Shown: positions 22,065 through 30,367 of the stretch, piece after piece
How the letters are laid out: each line of letters begins with the position of its first letter
How positions within the stretch are numbered: the stretch's first letter is position 1
NCBI GenBank assembly: GCA_002383415.1
Contig: DFYU01000122.1
Location: forward strand, 4,543 to 41,976
Reading direction: 5' to 3'
DNA from: Geobacter sp. UBA4074
Lineage (GTDB): Bacteria; Desulfobacterota; Desulfuromonadia; Geobacterales; Pseudopelobacteraceae
Length of the DNA stretch: 37,434 bases
Translations under genes and position numbers: made by a program
Notes under the pieces: model-generated
Databases searched by the model: none
Told to the model about the DNA's origin: nothing
What the model saw: the letters and a program-made list of their open reading frames with translations, nothing else

Positions 22065-23618
22065 ATGGCATTACAACAGAAGTTGCTGGATGAGTTGCAG
22101 CAGCGTCGCGCAGCGGCGCTGGCGGGCGGCGGCAAGGACAAGATCAAGAAACGGCACGACGAGGGGCGCCTGAGCGCCCGTGAACGGGTCGAGCAGTTGT
22201 TTGATCCGGCATCCTTCAGTGAGTTGGGTATGCATGTCAACCATGCCTGTCATATGCCGGGCTTTGCCGACAAATTCATGCCGGGCGACGGGGTGGTGAC
22301 CGGCACGGGCAACGTGGATGGCCGTCCGGTGGCGGTCTTCAGCCAGGACTTTACAGTGGGCGGCGGCGCCTTGGGGCATATGCACGCTAAAAAGATCTGT
22401 GACATCATGGCGATTGCCTGCGAGACCGGTATTCCGGTGGTGGCGATCAACGATTCCGGCGGCGCCCGCATTCAGGAGGGGATCCACAGTCTGTCCGGCT
22501 ATGGCCAGGTCTTTTATCAGAATGTGGCCGCCTCGGGGGTGGTGCCGCAGATCGCCATCATCGCCGGGCCCTGTGCCGGCGGGGCCGCCTACAGCCCGGC
22601 CCTGATGGATTTTCTGATCCAGACTCGCACCCATTCCAGCATGTTTATCTGCGGACCGGAGGTGATCAAGTCCGCCACCGGGCAGGTGGCGCCGATCGAA
22701 CAGTTCGGCACCGCCGAGGCCCATGCCTCGGTGAGCGGCAATATCCATTTTATTGCCGAGGACGATAACCATGCCATCCGCATTGCCCAGCAGCTGATCA
22801 GCTTTCTGCCGCTCAACAATATGCAGGACCCGCCGCATCAGTTCCCGGAAGAGGTCAGCCTGGCGCCGGACAAGGGGATGAACAAGCTGGTGCCCGATGA
22901 TCCCAAGAGTGCCTACGATGTCTATGCCGTGATCGAGCGACTGCTGGATTCGGGGCAGTGGCTGGAGGTGCAGCGCGAGTTTGCCCGCAATATCGTGGTT
23001 GGATTCGGGCGTATCAGCGGCATGGTGGTGGGGATCGTTGCCAACCAGCCGTCCCACAAGGCCGGCTGTCTGGATATCGACAGTTCGGACAAGGCGGCTC
23101 GTTTTATCCGCTTCTGCAATGCCTTTAACGTGCCGCTGGTAAACCTGGTGGATGTGCCTGGATTTATGCCCGGCCTGGCCCAGGAGCGGGGCGGCATCAT
23201 CCGCCACGGCGCCAAGATGTTGTTTGCCTATGCAGCAGCCACCGTGCCCAAGATTACGGTGATCATGCGCAAGGCCTACGGCGGCGCCTATCTGGCCATG
23301 TGTTCCAAGGATATGGGGGCCGACTTTATCTTTGCCTGGCCCTGCGCCGAGATTGCGGTGATGGGGGCCGAGAGCGCAGCCAAGATCATCTACAAGAAGG
23401 AGATCGAGGAGGCGGAAGACCATGCCTCCAAGGAGGCCGAGCTGGTGCAGTTGTACCGCGAACATTTCGCCACCCCGTACCAGGCGGCATCACGGGACAT
23501 GGTCACCGACGTGATTGAGCCGGCGGAGACCAGATCACGGGTTGCGCTTGCCTTGCGCATCGCGCTTACCAAACGGGTTAGCCGGCCGGCCAAGAAACAT
23601 GGCCTGATACCGCTGTAA
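22065..23618 (+). CDS. mmdA: Methylmalonyl-CoA decarboxylase alpha subunit (carboxyltransferase)
   Basis: A 517-residue carboxyltransferase of the propionyl-CoA carboxylase beta / MmdA family. It moves the carboxyl of (S)-methylmalonyl-CoA to biotin on the MmdC carrier. Both crotonase-like halves are complete: N-terminal LSARERVEQLFD and NDSGGARIQEG, with GPCAGGAAYSPAL (oxyanion region), and C-terminal LVDVPGFMPGLAQE and RKAYGGAYLAM. The gene is followed by gamma/delta, biotin carrier and OadB-type membrane subunits, so decarboxylase rather than ATP-dependent carboxylase is the better call. AAGGAG precedes the ATG. In the cell it would couple propionate-pathway decarboxylation to sodium export. 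Confidence 0.93.
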   Translation: MALQQKLLDELQQRRAAALAGGGKDKIKKRHDEGRLSARERVEQLFDPASFSELGMHVNHACHMPGFADKFMPGDGVVTGTGNVDGRPVAVFSQDFTVGGGALGHMHAKKICDIMAIACETGIPVVAINDSGGARIQEGIHSLSGYGQVFYQNVAASGVVPQIAIIAGPCAGGAAYSPALMDFLIQTRTHSSMFICGPEVIKSATGQVAPIEQFGTAEAHASVSGNIHFIAEDDNHAIRIAQQLISFLPLNNMQDPPHQFPEEVSLAPDKGMNKLVPDDPKSAYDVYAVIERLLDSGQWLEVQREFARNIVVGFGRISGMVVGIVANQPSHKAGCLDIDSSDKAARFIRFCNAFNVPLVNLVDVPGFMPGLAQERGGIIRHGAKMLFAYAAATVPKITVIMRKAYGGAYLAMCSKDMGADFIFAWPCAEIAVMGAESAAKIIYKKEIEEAEDHASKEAELVQLYREHFATPYQAASRDMVTDVIEPAETRSRVALALRIALTKRVSRPAKKHGLIPL

Positions 23619-23627
23619 GGGGGAATT

Positions 23628-24194
23628 GTGGCAACCAGAACGCAACCAGAGGCAGCTGCTGTGCAATCACCGGCCGTCTTTACGGTGCTGCCGGACGGCA
23701 CGGTGCTGTACAAGACCTATCGCGATGCAGAAGCGGCTCGTGTGCTGCGCGACGGCGCGCAGGAAGGTCAGGCGCTGAAACAACAGTCGCAGGTCAGGCT
23801 GGGTGAGCAGTACCTGACCAGGGATGGAAAAGTCGATGATTATGATTTGGGCGGGTTGGTGGAGTTTCAGCTGACCGGCCTGGTTGTGGTGATGGTGGTG
23901 CTGATCTCGTTAAGCCTGATCTGCTCCGCCATTGGCCGGCTGCTCGGCGCCCTGCACAAACCGGCAGCGTCGCTGGCAACCGTCACGCCAGCCGCCCCAA
24001 CGCTACCTTCGTCACCTGCAGCTACCATCCACCCCGGTTTAAGCGACCAGCAGCTGGTGGTGGTATTGACCGCCGCTGCCAGCGAGGTGCTGGGGGAGAC
24101 GGTGCGGGTTGAGCGTCTTCGCCCGTTGAACGCCAGGGATCAGAGCTGGTCCGCCCAGGGGCGGCATGCATTGCAGGACCATCGTCTTAAATAA
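23628..24194 (+). CDS. mmdD: Methylmalonyl-CoA decarboxylase delta (OadG-like) subunit
   Basis: A 188-residue protein with a single membrane helix (FQLTGLVVVMVVLISLSLIC at ~83-105) and the OadG pattern after it (GRLLGALHK, a proline/alanine-rich linker, then LSDQQLVVVLTAAASEVLG and WSAQGRHAL). It would stabilise the complex and join the carboxyltransferase to the membrane. The ~80 residues before the helix are longer than in typical OadG and I do not recognise them. The start is GTG at 23628, nine bases after mmdA, with AAGGGGG upstream. Confidence 0.82.
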   Translation: MATRTQPEAAAVQSPAVFTVLPDGTVLYKTYRDAEAARVLRDGAQEGQALKQQSQVRLGEQYLTRDGKVDDYDLGGLVEFQLTGLVVVMVVLISLSLICSAIGRLLGALHKPAASLATVTPAAPTLPSSPAATIHPGLSDQQLVVVLTAAASEVLGETVRVERLRPLNARDQSWSAQGRHALQDHRLK

Positions 24195-24213
24195 GTCGAA
24201 AGGAAGCTACGGT

Positions 24214-24600
24214 ATGAAATTGTTGCGGATTACGCTGGAAGGTAAAAGTTACGAGGTTGGTGTGGAGCTGCTGGATGACGGCGCCGGTGTATCCCGTGCA
24301 GCGGGTGCTGCGCTCTCGACTGTCCAGCAGGTGCCGCACCCGATGCAGCCAAGCGTTTCCCCGCCAGCCCGTCAGGCGGCAGGTGGTGGAATGGTGGCCA
24401 GCCCGATGGCCGGTAACGTCTTCAAGTGTCTGGTCAAGGCAGGGGATCCGGTGGCGGTTAATCAGACCGTGATCGTGCTGGATGCGATGAAGATGGAGAC
24501 CCCGGTTGTCTCGCCGCTGGCCGGTACGGTGCAGGCCGTGCTGGTCAAGGTGGGCGATGCGGTTGATGAAGGCACCACGCTGCTGCAGATCGAGGGGTGA
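24214..24600 (+). CDS. mmdC: Biotin carrier subunit of methylmalonyl-CoA decarboxylase
   Basis: A 128-residue biotinyl carrier: a short N-terminal beta region, a proline/alanine-rich hinge (~40-58), then a biotin/lipoyl domain with MVASPMAGNV, the biotinylation site AMKMETP (K93) and SPLAGTVQAVLVKVGDAV. Carries the carboxyl group from MmdA to MmdB. AAAGGAAG precedes ATG 24214; the stop overlaps or nearly touches the next gene. Confidence 0.93.
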   Translation: MKLLRITLEGKSYEVGVELLDDGAGVSRAAGAALSTVQQVPHPMQPSVSPPARQAAGGGMVASPMAGNVFKCLVKAGDPVAVNQTVIVLDAMKMETPVVSPLAGTVQAVLVKVGDAVDEGTTLLQIEG

Positions 24601-24605
24601 GGTTA

Positions 24606-25775
24606 ATGCTGAACATACTGAATGATGTGTTGCAGATGTTTGTCCATGACACCGGTTTTCAGTATCTGTCTGGCCGCATGCTGATCATGTGGGCCATCTG
24701 CGGTCTGCTGTTCTATCTGGCCATCAAGAAGCAGTACGAGCCGCTCTTGCTGCTGCCGATCGCCTTCGGCGCGCTGTTGGCCAACCTGCCCACCCGGGCC
24801 CTGTACGACGGCGGCTGGACCATTGACGGCATGTTTCATCCCACCGCTGGTCTGTACTATTTCATCAGTCAGGGAATCCACCTGGAACTGTTTCCGCCGA
24901 TCATCTTTCTGGGGGTGGGGGCCCTGACTGACTTCGGCCCCCTGATCGCCAATCCCCGTACCTTGCTGTTGGGAGCAGCGGCTCAACTGGGGGTCTTTGC
25001 CACCATGTTCTGCGCCGTGGCCACCGGGATGTTTACCCTGGGGGAGGCGGCCTCGATCGGCATCATCGGTGGCGCCGACGGCCCCACCTCGATCTTTCTG
25101 GCCAACAAACTGGCCCCGCACCTGATCGGCCCGATTGCGGTGGCGGCCTACACCTACATGAGTCTGGTGCCGCTGATTCAGCCGCCGATCATGCGGGCCT
25201 TGACCACCGATGCCGAAAAACGGATCAGGATGAAGAGTCTGCGTAAGGTGGGCAAGCTGGAGCGGATCGTGTTTGCGCTGGTGGTGATGGTGCTCTGCAT
25301 CATGGTGGTGCCGGACGCCTCGGCCCTGGTGGCGATGCTGATGCTGGGCAATCTGCTGCGCGAATCCGGGGTGGTGGATCGGCTGGTCAAGGCCTGCCAG
25401 AACGAGATCATCAACATCACCACCATCTTTCTGGGTACGGCGGTGGGGATGACCATGCAGGCCGATATCTTTCTGCGTCCCGGCACCCTGGTAATCATCG
25501 GCATGGGGGTGGTGGCCTTCGGGGTATCCACCGCCGGCGGGGTGCTGCTCGCCAAACTGATGAACCGCCTGTCACCCAACAACCCGATTAATCCCCTGAT
25601 CGGATCGGCCGGCGTCTCGGCGGTGCCGATGGCGGCCCGGGTCAGCCAGAGTGTGGGGGCCGAGTATGCCCCCCAGAACTACCTGCTGATGCATGCCATG
25701 GGGCCCAACGTGGCCGGGGTGATCGGTACTGCCGTGGCGGCCGGCTATATGATCAGCCGTCTGGCAGGAGGCTAG
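24606..25775 (+). CDS. mmdB: Sodium-pumping decarboxylase membrane (beta) subunit
   Basis: A 389-residue integral membrane protein of the OadB/MmdB family, which decarboxylates carboxybiotin and exports Na+. Conserved segments are GGADGPTSIFLANKLAP, with the sodium/proton-binding aspartate, and NPLIGSAGVSAVPMAARV near the end. About nine hydrophobic helices. ATG 24606 follows GGGGTGAGG; a GTG at 24597 overlapping the mmdC stop is an alternative. The TAG stop at 25773-25775 shares bases with the stop of the convergent ATPase gene. Confidence 0.95.
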   Translation: MLNILNDVLQMFVHDTGFQYLSGRMLIMWAICGLLFYLAIKKQYEPLLLLPIAFGALLANLPTRALYDGGWTIDGMFHPTAGLYYFISQGIHLELFPPIIFLGVGALTDFGPLIANPRTLLLGAAAQLGVFATMFCAVATGMFTLGEAASIGIIGGADGPTSIFLANKLAPHLIGPIAVAAYTYMSLVPLIQPPIMRALTTDAEKRIRMKSLRKVGKLERIVFALVVMVLCIMVVPDASALVAMLMLGNLLRESGVVDRLVKACQNEIINITTIFLGTAVGMTMQADIFLRPGTLVIIGMGVVAFGVSTAGGVLLAKLMNRLSPNNPINPLIGSAGVSAVPMAARVSQSVGAEYAPQNYLLMHAMGPNVAGVIGTAVAAGYMISRLAGG

Positions 25776-28420
25776 GGGGCAGACCGCCGGCGCAGCCACT
25801 TGTCCAGTTCCACCACCAGCACCACCGTTGCCGAGACCGCCAACACCCGCAGCCATTCAGTGCCTGTCAGCGGCACCGTGCGGAAGATCCACTGCAGGGG
25901 CGGCGCATAGATGAAGGCCAGCTGCGCCAGACCGGCAGCGATCATGCTGGCAAACAGGAACGGGTTGCCGAGCGGATTGATGCTGAAGACCGACTCGTGT
26001 TCCGAACGGCTGTTCCAGGCCTGGAAGAATTGGAAGAAGACCATGGTGGTCACTGCCACGGTGCGGGCATTTTCCAGCGAGTTACCCTCCCGCAGGGCGG
26101 TCAGGTAGTTCCAGACCACGCCACAGGCGATCACCAACCCCACCAGGATGGTACGCTGCACCAGCAGGCGGGACATGATGCCTTCCTGGGGCGGTCGTGG
26201 TTGGCGACGGTCAATGCCGGCTTCTCCCGGTTCAAAGGCCATGGCCACATCCTGCAGGCCGTTGGTGACCAGGTTGATCCAGAGCAGCTGGGCCGCCAGA
26301 TAGGGGATCGGCACCCCGAACAGCATGGTGATGGTGATCGAGATGATTGAGGCGATGCCGGTGGGCAGCAGGAAGAAGATCACCTTGCGCAGGTTGTCGA
26401 AGACAATCCTGCCTTCCCGTACCGCGCTGAAGATACTGCTGAAGTTGTCATCGGTCAGTACCATGTCCGAGGCCTCCTTGGCCACGTCGGTGCCGGTGAT
26501 GCCCATGGCCACCCCGATATGGGCGCTTTTAAGGGCCGGGGCGTCGTTGACACCGTCGCCGGTCATGGCCACCACCTGGCCGTGGCGGATCAGCTGGCGG
26601 GTGATCCGCAGCTTGTGGTCCGGCGCCACCCGCGCATAGACCGATACCTCCATGACCCGTGCGTAGAGTGCGTCGTCATCCATCCCCTCCAGTTCGCGGC
26701 CGGTCAGTACGGCGTCGTCCTGATCAATAATCCCCAACTGGCGTCCTATGGCCTGGGCGGTCACGGCATGGTCGCCGGTGATCATCACCACCCGGATGCC
26801 GGCCCGTTTACAGCCGTCAATGGCTTCGATCGCCTCGGTCCGGGGCGGGTCGATCATCCCCTGCAGGCCCACCAGTTGCAGTCCCTGGCCGGCATCGTCA
26901 TGGGTCAGATCATCCTGATCCTCTCGGGCCTCTTTCCAGGCAAAGGCCAGCACCCGCATCCCCTCGGCAGCAAAGCTGGTGGCGGTGGCCAGCACCTGCT
27001 CCGTGGCCTGCGGGTCCAGGGTACACATCTCCACCACCCGCTCCGGCGCCCCTTTCACCAGGATCAGGCGGCGGGCGCCGTCCTGGTGTAGGGTGGCCAT
27101 GTAGCCCCGTTCGGATTCGAACGGCACCATGGCCAACAGCGGGAAGCGTTCCTTTTCCTGCTCCTGGACCAGTCCCCCCTTGAGGGCCGAGACGATCAGG
27201 GCCCCTTCGGTGGGGTCGCCGTCCACCCTGAATTGATTATCTTCTTCATACAGGCTTGATTCATTGCACAACAGCCCGATCCGCAGCAGCAGTTCAAGAG
27301 CGGGGCGTTGATCAAGCCGTACGACCTGACCGTCGCAGGTCAGCGAGCCACGGGGGTCGTAGCCGTTACCGTCGGCCTGGTAGTGCTGCTGGCCGTCGTA
27401 GAGCCGGGTGACGGTCATCTGGTTGCGGGTCAGGGTACCGGTCTTGTCGGAGCAGATCACGGTGGTGCTGCCCAGGGTCTCCACCGCCGGCAGCTTGCGG
27501 ATGATGGCGTTGTGTTTGGCCATGCGGGCCACCCCAACGGCCATGGCGATGGTGACCACAATCGGCAGTCCTTCCGGAATGGTGGCCACGGCAGCGGCCA
27601 CCGCCACCATGAACATGGTCTTGACGGTCTCTCCCAGCAGCAGGCCGACTGCGAACAACAGCGACGAGGCGCCCAGCACCAGCAGGCCGATCAGCTTGGC
27701 AAACTGTTCAATCTTGATCTGGATTGGCGCCTTGACCAGGCCGATATCGCGCACTTCACCGGCGATGGAGCCCAGTATGGTCTGGCCGGCAGTGGCCACC
27801 ACCAGCCCCTTGGCCCGTCCGTTAACCACGGAGGTGCCCATAAAGGCCATGTTAATCTGATCGGCCGGCGGCAGGTCGTCTTCGGCTATGGCGGCGGTCT
27901 GCTTCTCCACCGGCAGCGATTCACCGGTCAGCATCGCCTCGTCGACCCGTAGCTCAATGGTCTGCAGCAGGCGCAGGTCGGCCGGCACCCGGGAGCCGGA
28001 GGCCAACAACACGATATCGCCCGGCACCAGCTCGTGGCCTGCGATCTCCTTCTCATGGCCGTCGCGGATGACCCGTGCCTTGGCCACCAGCAGGTTCTTC
28101 AGGGCCCGGACGCTCTCCTCGGCCTTGTATTCCTGCAAATAACCGATCACCGCGTTCAAGAGCACCACTGCCATGATTACACCGCTGTCGATGTACTCTT
28201 GCAGCAGCAGCGTCACGCCCGCTGCGATCAGCAGGATGTAGATCAGGGGGCTGGTAAATTGATGCAGTAGGATCTGCAGTCGACTGATCTGCTCCTGCTC
28301 GGCCAGCTTGTTGGGGCCGAAACGGGCCAGCCGGTGGGCTGCCTCCTGGGATGAGAGCCCGCCTTCGCTGCTGGCCAGCTCACCCAGGGCCTGTCCGGCC
28401 TCTGTACGGTACCATTCCAT
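25772..28420 (-). CDS. P-type cation-transporting ATPase (IIA, Ca2+-ATPase-like)
   Basis: An 882-residue P2A-type ATPase. Order: N-terminal cation-ATPase domain, actuator loop with LTGESLPV (165-170), helix M4 with IPEGLPIVV (PEGLP 282-286, the calcium-site motif), phosphorylation site CSDKTGTLT (D325), nucleotide-binding domain with KGAPERV, hinge TGDGVNDAPAL, and a C-terminal block of six helices. M6 reads NLVTNGLQD, with Asn where SERCA has the site-II Asp (NLVTDGLP), so ion choice may differ from calcium. It extrudes a divalent cation at the expense of ATP. Convergent with mmdB, overlapping by four bases. No obvious operon partner. Confidence 0.93.
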   Translation of the reverse strand: MEWYRTEAGQALGELASSEGGLSSQEAAHRLARFGPNKLAEQEQISRLQILLHQFTSPLIYILLIAAGVTLLLQEYIDSGVIMAVVLLNAVIGYLQEYKAEESVRALKNLLVAKARVIRDGHEKEIAGHELVPGDIVLLASGSRVPADLRLLQTIELRVDEAMLTGESLPVEKQTAAIAEDDLPPADQINMAFMGTSVVNGRAKGLVVATAGQTILGSIAGEVRDIGLVKAPIQIKIEQFAKLIGLLVLGASSLLFAVGLLLGETVKTMFMVAVAAAVATIPEGLPIVVTIAMAVGVARMAKHNAIIRKLPAVETLGSTTVICSDKTGTLTRNQMTVTRLYDGQQHYQADGNGYDPRGSLTCDGQVVRLDQRPALELLLRIGLLCNESSLYEEDNQFRVDGDPTEGALIVSALKGGLVQEQEKERFPLLAMVPFESERGYMATLHQDGARRLILVKGAPERVVEMCTLDPQATEQVLATATSFAAEGMRVLAFAWKEAREDQDDLTHDDAGQGLQLVGLQGMIDPPRTEAIEAIDGCKRAGIRVVMITGDHAVTAQAIGRQLGIIDQDDAVLTGRELEGMDDDALYARVMEVSVYARVAPDHKLRITRQLIRHGQVVAMTGDGVNDAPALKSAHIGVAMGITGTDVAKEASDMVLTDDNFSSIFSAVREGRIVFDNLRKVIFFLLPTGIASIISITITMLFGVPIPYLAAQLLWINLVTNGLQDVAMAFEPGEAGIDRRQPRPPQEGIMSRLLVQRTILVGLVIACGVVWNYLTALREGNSLENARTVAVTTMVFFQFFQAWNSRSEHESVFSINPLGNPFLFASMIAAGLAQLAFIYAPPLQWIFRTVPLTGTEWLRVLAVSATVVLVVELDKWLRRRSAP

Positions 28421-28542
28421 GTGTAATCCTTCCTGGTTGGGCTGCTGCTGCAGCTAATGACCAAAACGGTGAACGTGAAAAGGATACCTGAGAACCTCCC
28501 CCTTGGCAAATCAGCCGCTGCGGATGCATTCGTGTATACCTC

Positions 28543-28572
28543 TTGACATTTTCGGCCAGTTTTCCGTTTAAT
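28543..28572 (+). promoter_or_regulatory. Candidate promoter of the small lipoprotein gene
   Basis: TTGACA (28543-28548), 18 bases, TTTAAT (28567-28572), 55 bases before the start codon. Confidence 0.5.
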
Positions 28573-28627
28573 GGTTTTTCAAACAGTTCGCCACTCCATT
28601 GCCTGTCGTGTCAAAAGGTCCGCTTCC

Positions 28628-28975
28628 ATGCGTCAATCCCGCCGTCTACTCAGCTGCGCAACCCTCGGCATGCTGGCGATCCTGCTGCATCTGGCAGTGC
28701 TCTCGTGCAACACGGGGGGCGGTACGGCAGCTGGCGCGGCAACCGTTGAGGTGACGCAGCTGCAGGGCGGGTTCGACTACTCGATGGATAACCGGGACGT
28801 CCAGGATTTCAAGCCGCCCAAGCACTCCTTTGTCGATTATACTGATTTTCTGCTTACCAGCTCTATCCAGCCACCTGCCATGTTAACCGTGGCCCGGCGC
28901 GTCGGTGTTGAGGCATCGGACTCGCCTCCCGACGTCTATCCGGACATTTTTATACCGCCCGAACCACAGGCCTGA
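28628..28975 (+). CDS. Hypothetical small lipoprotein
   Basis: A 115-residue protein I do not recognise. It has a basic N-terminus (MRQSRRLL), a hydrophobic stretch and a lipobox-like LAVLSC, so it is probably a lipid-anchored envelope protein. A Gly/Ala-rich linker (NTGGGTAAGAA) precedes an acidic mature part with FKPPKHSFVDYTDFLL and a proline-rich end (SPPDVYPDIFIPPEPQA). AAAGG lies nine bases before the ATG. A longer frame starts at 28571 inside the promoter and is not used. A promoter precedes it and purE follows after 157 bases, which hold only a short GCGGTA/TACCGC hairpin (28982-28998). Confidence 0.6.
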   Translation: MRQSRRLLSCATLGMLAILLHLAVLSCNTGGGTAAGAATVEVTQLQGGFDYSMDNRDVQDFKPPKHSFVDYTDFLLTSSIQPPAMLTVARRVGVEASDSPPDVYPDIFIPPEPQA

Positions 28976-29132
28976 TTTTTTGCGGTAAACGGTACCGCTA
29001 TCTGCATCGTCAGCGCTGACTGAACTGCCCTTGCTGCGCACAATGCGTCTTCCGTTCCGTATCAACGCCTGGTGGCGGCCTGTGCTGCCCCGGTATTTCT
29101 GCTTACATCAACCTGAAAAAGGAGAACTCACC

Positions 29133-29660
29133 ATGTCGAAGACTGTTCCTGTAATGATCGCCACGAGCCCCCTGGTCGGTATCCTGACCGGCAGCCCCAA
29201 TGACCTGCCCACGGTGGTTAAGATTCGTGAAACCCTGACCGAGCTGGGGATTCCCAGCGAGATCGTCGTGGCCTCGGCTCACCGTACGCCGGATAAAGTG
29301 CTGGCCTATCTTGAGCGTGCTCACCGCGAGGGGGTGCAGGTGCTGGTCGGCTGTGCCGGTGTGGCGGCCCACCTGGCCGGGGTGGTCGCCGGCCATACGT
29401 TGCTGCCGGTGATCGGTGTGCCGTTGGGCAACGGGCCGCTGACCGGTCTGGACAGCCTGCTCTCCACCGTGCAGATGCCGCCGGGCGTGCCGGTGGCCAC
29501 GGTGGCTATCGACGGCAGCAAGAACGCCGCCATGCTGGCGGCCCGCATCCTGGCCCTCAAATACCCTGAGGTAAAGGCGGCACTTGAAGAGGCTGCACGC
29601 AAGGAGCGGGCCCGTTACGACCAGACCGCCGATGAGGCCCTGGCGGCCCTCTCCCGCTAA
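29133..29660 (+). CDS. purE: PurE-family 5-(carboxyamino)imidazole ribonucleotide mutase / AIR carboxylase
   Basis: A 175-residue PurE fold enzyme of purine synthesis. The signature SAHRTPD includes the catalytic histidine, and LPVIGVPLG, GLDSLLSTVQMPPGVPVATVAI and AMLAARIL are typical. Two usual motifs deviate: GSPND instead of GSDSD near the start and GCAGVAAHLAG instead of GAGGAAHLPG. AAAAAGGAG precedes the ATG at 29133. The next gene, 27 bases on, is a carbonic anhydrase, and no purK is in the window, so an enzyme that uses CO2 directly (class II) is possible but not shown. Confidence 0.88.
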   Translation: MSKTVPVMIATSPLVGILTGSPNDLPTVVKIRETLTELGIPSEIVVASAHRTPDKVLAYLERAHREGVQVLVGCAGVAAHLAGVVAGHTLLPVIGVPLGNGPLTGLDSLLSTVQMPPGVPVATVAIDGSKNAAMLAARILALKYPEVKAALEEAARKERARYDQTADEALAALSR

Positions 29661-29687
29661 GCGGCGTTGTTCTGTGGAGGAGACTCT

Positions 29688-30320
29688 ATGAAGGATATTC
29701 AACGGTTTATTGCGGGCTTTCGTACCTTTCAGGAGAACTATTTCGGTCCCGAGGCGACCCATTTCGAGCCCCTCAAGGAGGGGCAGTCCCCCAAGACCAT
29801 GATCATCGGCTGCTCCGATTCACGGGTTGATCCGGCCATCCTGACCAACTGCGCCCCGGGTGACCTGTTTACGGTGCGCAATGTGGCCAATCTGGTGCCC
29901 CCCTGTGAAGAAGATGGCGGCCGGCACGGGGTCAGCGCTGCCCTGGAGTTTGCGGTCTGTCACCTGGGAGTGGAGCATATCGTCGTGCTGGGCCACTCCC
30001 AGTGCGGTGGCATCAAGGCCCTGATGGCCGGCAGCTGCGGTTGCAAGGGGGGCGGCTTCATTACCAACTGGATGGAGATTGCCGTCCCGGCACGGGAACG
30101 GGTGCTGACCGAGTTGGCGGATAAGGATGCCGCTTTGCAGCAGCGGGCCGCCGAGCAGGCCGGCATCCTGCTCTCCCTGGAAAATCTGCACAGTTTCCCG
30201 TTCATTCACCAGCGGGTGTCCGGCGGCAGCCTGTCGTTGCATGGTTGGTATTTCGACCTTGCCGAAGGGGCGCTTTTGGAATACCGGCCCGAGCTGGGCC
30301 GCTTTGAGCCGCTGCACTAG
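29688..30320 (+). CDS. Beta-carbonic anhydrase
   Basis: A 210-residue beta-class carbonic anhydrase interconverting CO2 and bicarbonate. Zinc ligands C42 (GCSDSR, with the D44/R46 dyad), H103 and C106 (LGHSQCGG) are all present, and NVANLVPP is typical. The ATG at 29688 has TGGAGGAG upstream. It stands between purE and malic enzyme, both CO2-linked reactions, at 27 and 47 bases, so the three probably form an operon. Confidence 0.95.
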   Translation: MKDIQRFIAGFRTFQENYFGPEATHFEPLKEGQSPKTMIIGCSDSRVDPAILTNCAPGDLFTVRNVANLVPPCEEDGGRHGVSAALEFAVCHLGVEHIVVLGHSQCGGIKALMAGSCGCKGGGFITNWMEIAVPARERVLTELADKDAALQQRAAEQAGILLSLENLHSFPFIHQRVSGGSLSLHGWYFDLAEGALLEYRPELGRFEPLH

Positions 30321-30367
30321 GCCGTACGTCCGCTTACCGGCACAGCAGCCGAGGAGAACAGCGCATC

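Noticed and set aside
22071..23465. A 464-codon open frame on the minus strand opposite mmdA, and similar long antisense frames (e.g. 4574-5731, 14783-15544, 32903-33361 on either strand)
   Set aside because: They mirror well-conserved genes in GC-rich DNA, are low-complexity in composition and show no family motifs or ribosome sites; they are shadows.
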